64,000 nucleotides of DNA. Source: CAVPGP01 sp963718065. GTDB lineage: Bacteria > Actinomycetota > Thermoleophilia > Gaiellales > Gaiellaceae. This document shows, one piece after another, positions 32,523 through 41,476 of the stretch (its first letter is position 1; every line of letters begins with the position of its first letter). The stretch spans positions 248,001 to 312,000 of the forward strand of contig CAVQYE010000007.1 in NCBI GenBank assembly GCA_963718065.1, written 5' to 3'. Under the pieces are notes generated by a model, which saw nothing but the letters and a program-made list of their open reading frames with translations, made no database searches and was not told where the DNA came from. Position numbers and translations under genes: made by a program.

Positions 32523-33527
32523 GTGAAATCCCTGCCGCACGAGTTCGACGTGAACGCGCTGGATGCGTCCCTTGCCGACGGCTGGGGGTTCGAGGTCGAG
32601 AAGCTGGACTACGCGCCTGTCGGAGGCGGCAGCTACCACTGGACCGCCGAGGACCGCGAGGGCGAGCGCCGCTTTGTCACGGTCGACGACCTCGACTCGA
32701 AGCCGTGGCTCGGGAACACGCGCGACACGGCGTTCGACGGCCTCGAGTGCGCGTTCGACACCGCCGCCGCTCTCCGCAACAGCGGTCTCGACTTCGTGGT
32801 CGCACCGATCATGTCGCGGCAGGGCGAGACGCTTCGGCGAATCGGGCCACGCCACACGATTGCGCTGCTTCCGTTCGTGGACGGACAGGCGGGCCGGTTC
32901 GGCGAGTACGACGACGCCGAACGCGCCGCGCTCGTCCCGATGCTCGCCAAGCTTCACGAAACGACGCCCGCTGTGCGTTCCACGGCGCGGAGCATCGAGC
33001 TCGAGCTGCCCGGGCGCCGCGGGCTCGATGCAGCACTCGCCGCGATGGACCAGGCCTGGGTCGGCGGGCCGCTCTCCGAGCCGGCGCGACGCCTGCTCGC
33101 CCCGCACGCCGCCGACCTGGCCAGGTTGCTCGCCGTGGGCGACCGTCTCGCCGCCGAGGTGGCGACGCGCCGCGCCGGCTGGGTGATCACCCACGGCGAG
33201 CCACACGCGGCGAACGTCCTGCGGGCCGCCGAGGGCCATCTGCTCGTCGACTGGGACACCGTGGCGCTCGCTCCGCCCGAGCGGGACCTCTGGATGCTCG
33301 TCGACGACGACGCGGACAAGGCGACCGAATATGCCGATGCGACGGGGCATCGGCTCGACCCGGTTGCCTTGAGCTACTTCCGCCTCAGGTGGGACCTCGA
33401 CGACATCGCGGCGTTCACGAACGTGCTGCGCTCACCGCATCGCGAGGACAAGGACTCTGTGTGGGCCTACGACGCCCTCGCGTACTACGTCAAGAATCGC
33501 GACCGCTGGCAGCCCCTGCTCGGGTAG
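32523..33527 (+). CDS. Aminoglycoside-phosphotransferase-fold kinase-like protein
   Basis: 334 residues with the APH/choline-kinase fold. The catalytic loop is THGEPHAANVL and the metal-binding residue is in HLLVDWDTVAL (Asp). The N-terminal lobe has YAPVGGGSYHW as the Gly-rich loop and lysine-poor strand, close to spectinomycin phosphotransferase-type proteins. The substrate is unknown; drug resistance is only one possibility, as homologous kinases act on small metabolites. The gene overlaps the convergent hydrolase by 38 bases. Confidence 0.8.
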   Translation: MKSLPHEFDVNALDASLADGWGFEVEKLDYAPVGGGSYHWTAEDREGERRFVTVDDLDSKPWLGNTRDTAFDGLECAFDTAAALRNSGLDFVVAPIMSRQGETLRRIGPRHTIALLPFVDGQAGRFGEYDDAERAALVPMLAKLHETTPAVRSTARSIELELPGRRGLDAALAAMDQAWVGGPLSEPARRLLAPHAADLARLLAVGDRLAAEVATRRAGWVITHGEPHAANVLRAAEGHLLVDWDTVALAPPERDLWMLVDDDADKATEYADATGHRLDPVALSYFRLRWDLDDIAAFTNVLRSPHREDKDSVWAYDALAYYVKNRDRWQPLLG

Positions 33528-34398
33528 CCCGGACGGCGACCGCTGCTTTCGCGGGCGCCGAGCCGACGAAGTCGGCGAGGACCGGCCAGTAGCGATCCGG
33601 AGCGTCGAGCCACGGGAAGTGGCCCGCGCCCTCGAGCACCTCGAGCTGCGCGATCCCGTCGGACAGGGCATCGCAGATCTCACGCGCGGCAGCCACCGGC
33701 GTGATCGGGTCGAGATCGCCCACGCAGACAAGAGTCGGGCAGTCGATGCGAGAGAGCTGGTCGAGAACGTCGAACGCTTTCATCAACTCCATGCCGGCCG
33801 GGTTCAGCTCCTCGTTGGCAACCGTGCGGGCTCGCTCCTGCTCGCGAGGCACGTGAGGGCCGAAGACGTCCCAGCAGCGAGCCCACTCTTCCGGTGTCAC
33901 CGGCGGATCGTCGTCGCCGTAGCTGCGCTCCGCGATCTCGGCCACCTCGTCACCGCCCGCCCGGCGGAACTCCTCGACGATCCGGCCCAGGTCGAACCGG
34001 CCGAAGGTGGACTGGAGGACGAGCGCCCGAGCATGGTCGGGGTGACGGGCCGCGTAGGCCATGGCCACGAAGCCCCCGAGGGAGTGCCCGAAGACGACCG
34101 GCCCGGCGATCCCCAGCGCGTCGCAGAAATCCCGAACGGCGTCCGCGCACAGCTCGAAGCTCCAGTCCGCCGGGTCGCCCCGCTCGGAGCGCCCATGCCC
34201 TGGCAGGTCGAGATAGACGACCTGCGCCGTCTCCGCGAGCCGAGCGAACTCAGGCATGAAGTAGGAGTGGTCGAAGCTCCCGGGCCCACCGTGCAGGAGC
34301 ACGACCGTCGGCCGCTCCCGCATCTCAGACCCGTCGGGCACGAGCGCGGGGCCGTCGACGTCGAACCACAGCCGTGTCCCTTTCACGTCGACGTGCAT
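33490..34398 (-). CDS. Alpha/beta-hydrolase, proline-iminopeptidase type
   Basis: 302 residues. The oxyanion motif HGGPG (in VVLLHGGPGSFDHSYF) and nucleophile elbow VFGHSLGGFVAM (Ser) mark the proline iminopeptidase branch, with acid and His expected at GDLDPITP and GAGHFPWLD. It removes N-terminal residues or hydrolyses small amides or esters; which one cannot be said. The ATG at 34398 has GGAAGGAG just upstream; an ATG at 34461 lacks this. Confidence 0.85.
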   Translation of the reverse strand: MHVDVKGTRLWFDVDGPALVPDGSEMRERPTVVLLHGGPGSFDHSYFMPEFARLAETAQVVYLDLPGHGRSERGDPADWSFELCADAVRDFCDALGIAGPVVFGHSLGGFVAMAYAARHPDHARALVLQSTFGRFDLGRIVEEFRRAGGDEVAEIAERSYGDDDPPVTPEEWARCWDVFGPHVPREQERARTVANEELNPAGMELMKAFDVLDQLSRIDCPTLVCVGDLDPITPVAAAREICDALSDGIAQLEVLEGAGHFPWLDAPDRYWPVLADFVGSAPAKAAVAVRATRAGAASGRDS

Positions 34399-34497
34399 CC
34401 GACTCCTTCCGGGATGGGAGCCGCATTTGCTCCCGTGGACGAGGTTACGCCACTCGTGCACGTCGTCAACAGTCGCGCGTCGCCCGAAGCGGAGGCT

Positions 34498-35700
34498 TTA
34501 TCGGCGTAGCGTCAGCGCCTGCACGCTACTGACCGGCGTCCGGTTCTCCACCCAGATGACGCGCTTTCCCTCGATCGACAAGCCCTCGGGCTCGGTCCGG
34601 GCCATGGCGACCAGCGCAGTCGTCCGCTCACCGGCTCTCAGCATGCGGATCGCCTTTCCGACCTGGTAGACGACGATCGGGCCGGCGGCGCCTAGGTTCG
34701 GGCTCACGTTCCCTGTCAGCTTCACCGTCGAGCGCAAGCCTCCCGTGCGGATGTCATAAACGTCCAGGCGCACGGCGCCGGCTTCGCGAACGAGAGCCGC
34801 GACAACACGCTCGGAGAGCGCAACCGCCTCGACCTCGCCTCGCGGGTGTATCCGGAGCGCAACCCCACCCGTGCGCGCATCGCGAATCTCGACCGGCCCG
34901 TTGAGACGCGCGTGCCCTGCACGCCCCCACTGGAGATCGGCGGGAACGACGGCGAGTCGCCCAGCGCTCGCCGCAAGTGTGACGCTCGCCGGGACGCCGG
35001 GTACACGTACGGGCTTGTTCCCCTCTATGCGCTTTACGGCGCCGCTGGTCACGCGGAATTGGCAGCTTTTCGCCCGTGGCAGATCGGCGGGAAAGCACGA
35101 CTCCCAGTCATTCGGGGCCACGACGAGCTTCGCGAACGCGAGCGTCGGCCCGTCACCGACGATCGCGACGAGAAGGTCGCCCACTTGACCGTAGTCGCTC
35201 GACAGATCCTCTACACCCCGCGCCTGGCGGCCGAAGCCGCCGCTGAAGACTTCACCGTACGGATGATTTGCCGGCTCCCAGCCGCCCCAGAGCACGCGGG
35301 TGCCGCCCACGCTCATCATCCAACCCCACTCCGGGCACGGGCCCTCGGCCTTGACCTTCCAGATGATCGACTCGCGTCCGCTCGACAGATCCCGCATGCG
35401 GACTACCACGCATTGACCAGCTCCTCCCAGCTCTGCCCATGAGATCGTGTTCCCGTCCTGTGCGACGCCAAGAATCACGCCGACGTCTGCCCGGGACGGA
35501 GTGCGCACGCTGAAGACGGTGGTCGGTTGCCCAGGCGCCGGAGCGCCGAGTGACGCCGCCACGGTCACGCCGACGGCCGGGGCCAGCGCAATCGCGGCAA
35601 CCACAGCGAGCTTCAATCGAATCGCCGGCGCGATTGGGCGTCCGACCAGCCGATCGGTTCCGGCTGAGGCAATGCTTCGACGGTGAAGATGCGCGCCCAT
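34498..35700 (-). CDS. Membrane-anchored beta-propeller-like protein, unknown
   Basis: 400 residues. One N-terminal membrane span at about 28-48 (LKLAVVAAIALAPAVGVTVA) anchors a large outer domain of repeated strands (DGNTISWAELGGAGQCVVVR; VLWGGWEPANHPYGEV; GPIVVYQVGKAIRML), with conserved Cys pairs (GQCVV; GPCPEW; ESCF; SCQF). The pattern resembles YncE or TolB-like propellers without clear family identity. The start at 35700 (ATG) is uncertain; a TTG lies two codons earlier and AAAGGAGG is about 25 bases upstream. Confidence 0.65.
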   Translation of the reverse strand: MGAHLHRRSIASAGTDRLVGRPIAPAIRLKLAVVAAIALAPAVGVTVAASLGAPAPGQPTTVFSVRTPSRADVGVILGVAQDGNTISWAELGGAGQCVVVRMRDLSSGRESIIWKVKAEGPCPEWGWMMSVGGTRVLWGGWEPANHPYGEVFSGGFGRQARGVEDLSSDYGQVGDLLVAIVGDGPTLAFAKLVVAPNDWESCFPADLPRAKSCQFRVTSGAVKRIEGNKPVRVPGVPASVTLAASAGRLAVVPADLQWGRAGHARLNGPVEIRDARTGGVALRIHPRGEVEAVALSERVVAALVREAGAVRLDVYDIRTGGLRSTVKLTGNVSPNLGAAGPIVVYQVGKAIRMLRAGERTTALVAMARTEPEGLSIEGKRVIWVENRTPVSSVQALTLRR

Positions 35701-35897
35701 GCGCAAACCACCGGCGACATCTCCTCCTTTGCAGGGCGAGAAATCGGGGAATTTACTGAGATCTAGCCGCTCAGTCGACCGCCTGGGAGCGCTCGTGAGC
35801 GGGACCCGACCGCCGGGATTGGGCTCCCCACGGGCCAGCGTCCTGGCTTATCGCGACGCGGCATCCAGAACTTCGCGCGGCTGCCGATGACCACTGT

Positions 35898-36395
35898 ATG
35901 GGCGCTCTGCACGGCTACAGCTTCTGCGAGACCGGCGTCGTCACCGGGTACTGGAACGACGACGGCAGCGAGGGCGACCTGGACGCGCGCACGCTGGTCG
36001 CCCCGAACCTCTATCTCGGGGTTCATCCGGTGCACGGGCTTCCCGAGGAGGTCGTCTTCGTCCTCAATTGCGACATCGCCCGCTTCTACGCCGAGCCGGT
36101 CTGCAGCTATCTGCACCTGCCCTTCGTGGACGGCGAGGAGCTGCCCGAGCTGGAGCTCCTGCACGGCGCCGCCGAGCTCGTCAACTCGCTGCGTGAGCTG
36201 GGGCCGGTCTATGTGCACTGCCGCTTCGGCCTCAATCGGTCCGCGCTCGTCGTAGCGCTCGCGCTGGTCAAGGAGGGAGGCGAGCCGGCTGCCGTCATCG
36301 AGCACCTGCGCGCCTGCCGGCACGAGAAGGTGCTGGGCAACCGTGCCTTCAACGCCTACCTGCGTTCGCCGGCGACGATCGCGGAAGCCGCCTGA
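35898..36395 (+). CDS. CX5R dual-specificity-type phosphatase, first of a tandem pair
   Basis: 165 residues. The P-loop is VHCRFGLNRSAL with the nucleophile Cys108 and Arg114 (CX5R). Upstream the general-acid region is likely around the loop near PFVDGE; the N-terminus (GYSFCETGVVTGYWNDDGSE) is shared in plan with the next gene, as is NLYLG.HPVHGLP. Both are atypical DSPs with a short N-terminal extension. They may dephosphorylate phosphotyrosine, inositides or RNA. Starts at ATG 35898; no obvious ribosome site. The second copy begins 1 base after the stop. Confidence 0.8.
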   Translation: MGALHGYSFCETGVVTGYWNDDGSEGDLDARTLVAPNLYLGVHPVHGLPEEVVFVLNCDIARFYAEPVCSYLHLPFVDGEELPELELLHGAAELVNSLRELGPVYVHCRFGLNRSALVVALALVKEGGEPAAVIEHLRACRHEKVLGNRAFNAYLRSPATIAEAA

Positions 36396-36396
36396 G

Positions 36397-36894
36397 ATGC
36401 TGCAGCAGGACGGCTACGCGCACGCTTTCGGCGACGACGGCCGGATCCGCGGGCGCTGGACCCCGACGAGCGACACCGGCGTCTTCCCGACCTGGAGCCT
36501 CGTCGCCGACAACCTCTACCTCGGCGGCCAGCCGGTGCACGGACTGCCCGGAGACGTCGTCGCGGTCGTCGACTGCGACCAGGTGCGCTTCTACGAGGAG
36601 CCGAAGGACGCCGTCTTCCTGCACCTGCGCTTCGACGATTCCGAGACGATCCCCCAGCCGACGCTGCTGAAGGCGGCGGCGCAACTCGTCAACCGGCTGC
36701 GGGCGGGCGGCCCGGTCTACCTCCACTGCCGCTTCGGGCTCAACCGCTCCGCCCTGATCGCCGCGCGATGCCTGATCCTCGCCGGCGCCGAGCCCGCCGC
36801 GGCGATCGCCCAGCTCCGCGAGCGCCGCGACCCGCGCGTCCTCTGCAACAAGGACTTCGCGGGCTACCTGCAGACGCTCCAGCCCGGCTCGTAG
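36397..36894 (+). CDS. CX5R dual-specificity-type phosphatase, second of a tandem pair
   Basis: 165 residues. LHCRFGLNRSALIAARCL has nucleophile Cys111 and Arg117. It shares with the upstream gene NLYLGGQPVHGLPGDVV, the strand VVAVVDCD and the tail CNKDFAGYLQ. Sequence divergence between the pair is large, so the duplication is old. The ATG at 36397 is placed right behind the first stop and the genes are probably one transcript. Confidence 0.82.
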   Translation: MLQQDGYAHAFGDDGRIRGRWTPTSDTGVFPTWSLVADNLYLGGQPVHGLPGDVVAVVDCDQVRFYEEPKDAVFLHLRFDDSETIPQPTLLKAAAQLVNRLRAGGPVYLHCRFGLNRSALIAARCLILAGAEPAAAIAQLRERRDPRVLCNKDFAGYLQTLQPGS

Positions 36895-37045
36895 CGGATC
36901 CCCGGCGCGGTCACCCGGACCGCGACGAGGATGTTCACCAGGCTTGTACGAGTGCGTCCCTGAGTCGTAACCCACGCGACCGCGCCGGCGAGCAATCGTC
37001 TCCGGCGACCGGACACTCGGAAGAAGACCAGAGGGAGGTACACGA

Positions 37046-38122
37046 ATGAGCCAGCTTCGGCTCGGCCGTCGCATGCTCGCGCTTGCCGCAGTCTGTGCTG
37101 CTGCGGTCGGCGTCTATGCCGGAATCGCACAGGGATCGGGCGGCGATGACCCGTCGAAGGGCGACGATCACGGGCACGGCGCCTACACGATCGGCCTCTT
37201 CGGCGACATGCCCTACAACGCGCTGGGCAAGGCCGACTATCCATCGCTGCTCCGGGACATCAACGACGCCGACGTCGCGTTCTCGATCTTCGACGGCGAC
37301 CTCAAGGCGGGCGGCGACGGGCCGTGCAGCGACAGCCTGTACACGACCGCGATCGCGAACTTCAACTCGCTGCGGCGGCCGCTCGTCTGGGTGCCCGGCG
37401 ACAACGACTGGACCGACTGCTGGGGACGCTACGGACCCGCGACCCAGCCGTATTCCGACCCGCTCGAGCGGCTCGCCCACGAGCGGCAGCTCTTCACGTC
37501 CACGCTCGCGCAGCCTCGGCCGGAGCACGCTCAAGCTCACCCGTGAGTCGAGCGAGGGCGGCCGCTACGCGCTGTACTCCGAGAACGTGCGCTGGACGAG
37601 CGGCCCGGTCGTCTACCTCGGGCTGAACGTGCAGGGCTCGAACGACAACTACCCGTACGCGGGCGTCGACGGCGAAACGCGCTCCGACCAGGAGATCCAG
37701 CGCCAGCGGAACGAGGAGATCGCGCGCAAGGCGGCGAACCTCCACTGGCTGAGCGAGGGCTTCGACTTCGCGAAGCGGACCGGCGCCAAGGGCGTGCTGA
37801 TCGTCTGGCAGGCGGACCCGAACTTCACAACGAGCAGAAGCTCACGGACACGCGCTCATACGACGCGTATGCGGATTACGTCGACGCGCTTCGCACCGAG
37901 ACGCTGGCTTTCCCCGGCCAGGTCGCACTCGTCCACGGCGACAGCCACTACTTCAAGGTCGACAAGCCCCTGACGCGGGACAGCGGCGGCGTGCTCGCGA
38001 ACTTCACGCGCGTCGAGACGTTCGGCGCCGCGACGACCGACTGGGTCGAGGCGACGATCGACCCGCACAGCCGGAACCTCTTCACGTTCCAGCCAATGAT
38101 CGTCGCCGCCACCGACAAGTAG
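37046..38122 (+). pseudogene. Secreted calcineurin-like metallophosphoesterase, two frameshifts
   Basis: The ATG at 37046 (GGGAGG upstream) opens a signal peptide and the metallophosphatase start GLFGDMPYNALGKADY (metal Asp) with WVPGDNDWTDCWG (GDNxW site). The frame then ends early, but the homologous chain continues in a second frame (LKLTRESSEGGRYALYSENV to LIVWQADPNF) and returns to the first at KLTDTRSYDAYADY, ending ALVHGDSHYFKVD (GDxHx) and a TAG at 38120-38122. The breaks fit loss of AG near 37511-37515 and of A near 37827; total length is a multiple of 3. Either a recent pseudogene or two sequence errors. Confidence 0.8.
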
Positions 38123-38172
38123 GGAGACTCGTGCTGCGGTGCTCTGCTTCGGCAGAGCGCCGCAGCCGGTCC

Positions 38173-39177
38173 TCAGACGGTGATGACGAGCTTGCCCTGC
38201 ACGTGTCCTTCGCCCATATAGCGAAGAGCGTCGGCGATCTCGCTCAGCTCGTAGCGCCTCTCGACGACGGGTTTCACCTTTTCGGACTCGACGAGCTCGC
38301 GGAGCACTTCCATGTCCGGCTTGTTCCACTTCCCCACGAAGAAGACGGCCTTCTGGCTGCCGCGCAATGCGGCCAGCTTCACCTTGACGATGTGGCCGAG
38401 AGGCCCGAGCAGCCGACCGTTCGGCCCCCCGACGATCACGAGCGTCGCGTGCGGGTTCAGCACGCGCCTGTACTGCCTCCATGACCGGCTGCCCGCGACA
38501 TCCAGGATCACGTCGTAACGCCGGCCGCTTCGGGTGAAGTCCTCGCTCGTGTAGTCGATCACGTGATCGGCGCCGAGCGCTCGCGACTGCTCGACATTCC
38601 TCGTGCTGCAGACAGCGGTCACCTCGGCTCCGAGCGCCTTCGCGATCTGCACCGCGAAGGTGCCGACACCTCCGGAGGCGCCGTTGACGAGAACCTTCTG
38701 TCCCGGCTGAACCTGCCCGTGGTCGCGCAACCCTTGCAGCGCGGTGATTGCCGCCAGAGGGACGGCCGCCGCCTCTTCGAACGTGAGATTCGCAGGCTTG
38801 CGCGCGATGCCGTTCTGCGCGCACACGAACTCGGCGAACGAACCGGTGCTCCCGCTCCTGGCGCCGAAGACGTCGTCACCCGGTTGCAGGTCCGTGACGT
38901 CCTTGCCGACCGCTTCCACCGTCCCGGCGAAATCGACGCCGATCAGATGGGTCTTCGGCCTCCGCAGGCCCGTCAACGGGCGTGCGATCCAGGGCGTCCC
39001 CGCCACGACGTACCAGTCCAGCCGGTTGACGGAAGCGGCGCGCACCCGCACCAGGACGCCGTCGTCCGCCGGCTCCAGCTGCTCCACCTCCCGGCGCTCC
39101 AGGAGATCGGGAGAGCCGTACTTGTCGTGGACGATCGCTTCCATCGTTGTCGCCCGCTCGACCGCCATCACTGCCAT
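38173..39177 (-). CDS. MDR-family NAD(P)H:quinone oxidoreductase/alcohol dehydrogenase-like protein
   Basis: 334 residues. The N-terminal GroES-like domain (VRVRAASVNRLDW; IGVDFAGTVEAVGKDV) leads to the nucleotide site VLVNGASGGVGTFAVQIAKALGAEV. No structural zinc Cys cluster is present, so this belongs to the zinc-independent quinone-reductase branch. Start at 39177 (MAVMAVERA) or MEAIVHDKYG at 39144 are both possible. It lies divergent from the TetR gene with direct repeats between, which suggests that TetR controls it. Confidence 0.88.
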   Translation of the reverse strand: MAVMAVERATTMEAIVHDKYGSPDLLERREVEQLEPADDGVLVRVRAASVNRLDWYVVAGTPWIARPLTGLRRPKTHLIGVDFAGTVEAVGKDVTDLQPGDDVFGARSGSTGSFAEFVCAQNGIARKPANLTFEEAAAVPLAAITALQGLRDHGQVQPGQKVLVNGASGGVGTFAVQIAKALGAEVTAVCSTRNVEQSRALGADHVIDYTSEDFTRSGRRYDVILDVAGSRSWRQYRRVLNPHATLVIVGGPNGRLLGPLGHIVKVKLAALRGSQKAVFFVGKWNKPDMEVLRELVESEKVKPVVERRYELSEIADALRYMGEGHVQGKLVITV

Positions 39178-39190
39178 GTCGCCTCTCTCC

Positions 39191-39234
39191 CGTACGTTGT
39201 AAGTTTATGGCGTAAGTCTTACGTACGACGTAAG
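39191..39234. promoter_or_regulatory. Direct and inverted repeats, candidate TetR operator
   Basis: CGTACGTTGTAAG (39191-39203) and CGTACGACGTAAG (39222-39234) are direct repeats, and CGTAAGTCTTACG (39211-39223) is a 13-base palindrome between them. They fill most of the 66-base gap between divergent oxidoreductase and TetR starts. Confidence 0.65.
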
Positions 39235-39243
39235 CTTTGTCAA

Positions 39244-39904
39244 ATGGCCGTAGAACCGGAACGTCGCCTCCCGCTCAGCCGGGAGCGGATCTTGCAGACA
39301 GCCCTCGAGCTCGCCGACAACGACGGGATCAAGTCTCTGACGATGCGAAAGCTCGGCCAGACGCTGGGTTTCGAGGCCATGTCGCTCTACAACCACGTCG
39401 CCAGCAAGGACGAGCTCCTCGATGGGATCATCGACCTCGTGCTCGCGGAGAGCGAGCTGCCGTCGCCGGCAGGCGAGTGGGACAAGGCGATCAGGAGCAG
39501 CGCCGTCTCGGTCCACCAGGCTCTGCGGCGTCACCCCTGGGCGTGCACCCTCGTGATGTCGCCCGACCGCGTCCGGCCCGCGCGCCTCCGCTACATGGAC
39601 TCACTTCTCGGACGGCTGCGCGAGGCGGGCTTCTCGGCCGAGACGACCTACCACGCCTACCACGTCCTCGACGGACATATCTTCGGCTTCTCGTTCTGGC
39701 AGACGAGTCACTCCTACAGCCCGGAGGAGGTCTCGGACATGGCGGAGACGTTTGAGCGGATGATCACCACCGAGGAGTACCCGTACCTCCACGAGCACGC
39801 CCGGCAGCACTTCGACGAAGGGCCCGCACCACGAGGTGAGCGCGTTCGAGTTCGGCCTCGACCTGATCCTCGACGGCCTCAAGAAGATCCACGACAGGGC
39901 CTAG
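39244..39904 (+). CDS. TetR-family regulator with one C-terminal frameshift
   Basis: The ATG at 39244 starts LSRERILQTALELADNDGIK with the recognition part LTMRKLGQTLGFEAMSLYNH. The ligand domain follows (YTTYHAYHVLDGHIFGFS type). The frame as given changes near 39823-39825: one extra C in GGGCCC moves the end out of frame, while the other frame continues HHEVSAFEFGLDLILDGLKK to a TAG at 39902-39904. The 661-base length equals a multiple of 3 plus 1, as one inserted base predicts. Uncorrected, it would end at 39921 with a foreign Arg/Pro tail. Function: repressor of the neighbouring oxidoreductase (inferred). Confidence 0.82.
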
Positions 39905-39982
39905 CCACCTCGGCGCCGTGAGCGGGAATCACCCGCATCGGACGATGCGTCCGCGGCGGCTCCGACGGCATCCTAGAGCGAC

Positions 39983-39996
39983 CCTTTCGCGAAAGG
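39983..39996. promoter_or_regulatory. 14-base perfect palindrome before the CYTH gene
   Basis: CCTTTCGCGAAAGG ends 7 bases before the ATG at 40004 and its right half supplies the GAAAGG ribosome site. It may be an operator, or an RNA stem masking the site. Confidence 0.5.
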
Positions 39997-40003
39997 ACAA
40001 GCG

Positions 40004-40789
40004 ATGGCCACAGACACCACACCGCGCGCAGCGCTCGGCGACGAGGAGCTGCAGAAGCTCCTCGAGTTGATCAAGGGAGCCGACAGCGTCGAGTTGAAGC
40101 TGACGGTGCCCGAGCTGCACCAGCGCTCGACCGTGCGCGCCCTTGGCCTCGACCCGCTCCAGGCGGAGATCCGGCAGGTGTTCTTCTTCGACACGCCGGA
40201 CTTGGCGCTCGACAAGCACGGTCTGGTCGCCCGCGCCAGGCGTTCGCAGAAGAAGGGCGACGACTCGGTCGTGAAGCTGCGACCCGTTGTCCCGTCCGAG
40301 CTCCCGAAGGACGTTCGACGCTCCTCGAGCTTCGGGGTCGAGGTCGACGCGTCGCCCGGAGGGTTCGTCTGCTCCGGGTCGATGAAGGGAACGCCCGCGC
40401 CCGGCACCGTGCAGGAGGCCGTGACGGGCAAGCGGCCTCTGCGCAAGCTCTTCTCGAAGGAGCAGCAGGCGCTCTTCGCTGCTCACGCGCCCGAGGGGAT
40501 CGCGCTCGACGACCTCACGGTTCTCGGCCCACTCTTCGTCCTGAAGCTGAAGTACTCCCCCGAGGGCTTCGACCGCAGGCTTGTGGTGGAGATGTGGCTC
40601 TACCCGGACGGCTCACGGATCCTCGAGCTCTCGACGAAGTGCGAGCCGGCGGAGGCGTTCCAGGTGGCCGCCGAGACCCGCGCGTTCCTCACCTCGGTCG
40701 GTGTCAACACCGACGGCGAGCAGCAGACGAAGACCCGGGCGGCACTCGACTACTTCTCGCAGAACCTCGAGGACGCGGGCGCGTCCTGA
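40004..40789 (+). CDS. CYTH-like protein
   Basis: 261 residues. The N-terminal segment VELKLTVPELHQRSTV, then FFFDTPDLALDKHGLVARAR and VVKLRPV, resembles the CYTH (triphosphate tunnel metalloenzyme) fold, with the first acidic residues reduced from ExExK to ELK. Later strands (LGPLFVLKLKYSPEGFDRRL; EMWLYPDGSRILELS) fit a tunnel barrel. Family members act on polyphosphate, thiamine triphosphate or nucleotides. Whether this copy is active is unclear. It is followed, after 65 bases, by the TOPRIM gene. Confidence 0.7.
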   Translation: MATDTTPRAALGDEELQKLLELIKGADSVELKLTVPELHQRSTVRALGLDPLQAEIRQVFFFDTPDLALDKHGLVARARRSQKKGDDSVVKLRPVVPSELPKDVRRSSSFGVEVDASPGGFVCSGSMKGTPAPGTVQEAVTGKRPLRKLFSKEQQALFAAHAPEGIALDDLTVLGPLFVLKLKYSPEGFDRRLVVEMWLYPDGSRILELSTKCEPAEAFQVAAETRAFLTSVGVNTDGEQQTKTRAALDYFSQNLEDAGAS

Positions 40790-40854
40790 CGGATTCCGGC
40801 TAGCGGCAGGGCAGTCCGCGCGGTCGCGAACCGCACGCGTGATAGACGGGACCC

Positions 40855-41419
40855 GTGGACAAGCAGACGCGTACCGTCGTGCTCGTCGAAGGGCTCAGCG
40901 ACCGCGTGGCGCTGGAGACGCTCGCCGAGCGGCGCGGCCGGGACCTCGCGGCCGAGGGCGTTTCCGTCCTGCCGATCGGCGGCGCGCAGGCCGCCGGACG
41001 GGTCCTGACCGATCTCGGCCCTCGAGGGCGCAACCTGGGGCTGGCCGGGCCTCTGCGACGCGGGCGAGGAGCGCGACTTCCGGCGCGGCCTCGAGCGCGC
41101 CGGCCTCGGCTCCCCCGCCACGCGCACCGAGATGGAGCGACTCGGCTTCTACGTCTGCGTCGCAGACCTGGAGGACGAGCTGATCCGCGCCCTCGGCCCT
41201 GCGACCGTCGAGAAGGTGGTCGAGGCCCAGGGCGAGCTGCGGGCGTTTCGCACGCTGCAGAAGCAGCCGGAGTGGCTCGGCCGTCCGCCCGAGCAGCAAC
41301 TGCGCCGCTTCATGGGCAGCGGCGGCAGCCGCAAGATCCGCTACGCGCGCCTGCTCGTCGAGGCACTCGACCTCGCTCAGGTGCCGCGCCCGCTCGAGCG
41401 CGTGCTTGCGCACGTGTGA
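40855..41419 (+). pseudogene. TOPRIM-domain (OLD-like) protein with one frameshift
   Basis: A GTG at 40855 opens TVVLVEGLSDRVALETLAER, the TOPRIM Glu motif, and the strand VSVLPIGGAQAAGRVL. The frame then shifts at GGG 41047-41049; the rest continues in another frame as LCDAGEERDFRRGLERAGLG (DxD-like site) and YVCVADLEDELIRAL to VLAHV and a TGA at 41417-41419. Length is a multiple of 3 plus 1, as one extra G predicts. TOPRIM proteins of this kind resemble OLD-family nucleases without their ATPase. A short partial match to its 3' end lies at 46483-46524. Confidence 0.75.
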
Positions 41420-41476
41420 CGCTGCGCCGATGCTTCCTCACACGCGGATCGATCGTCCCTCGGGCGTGCTCTTCAG

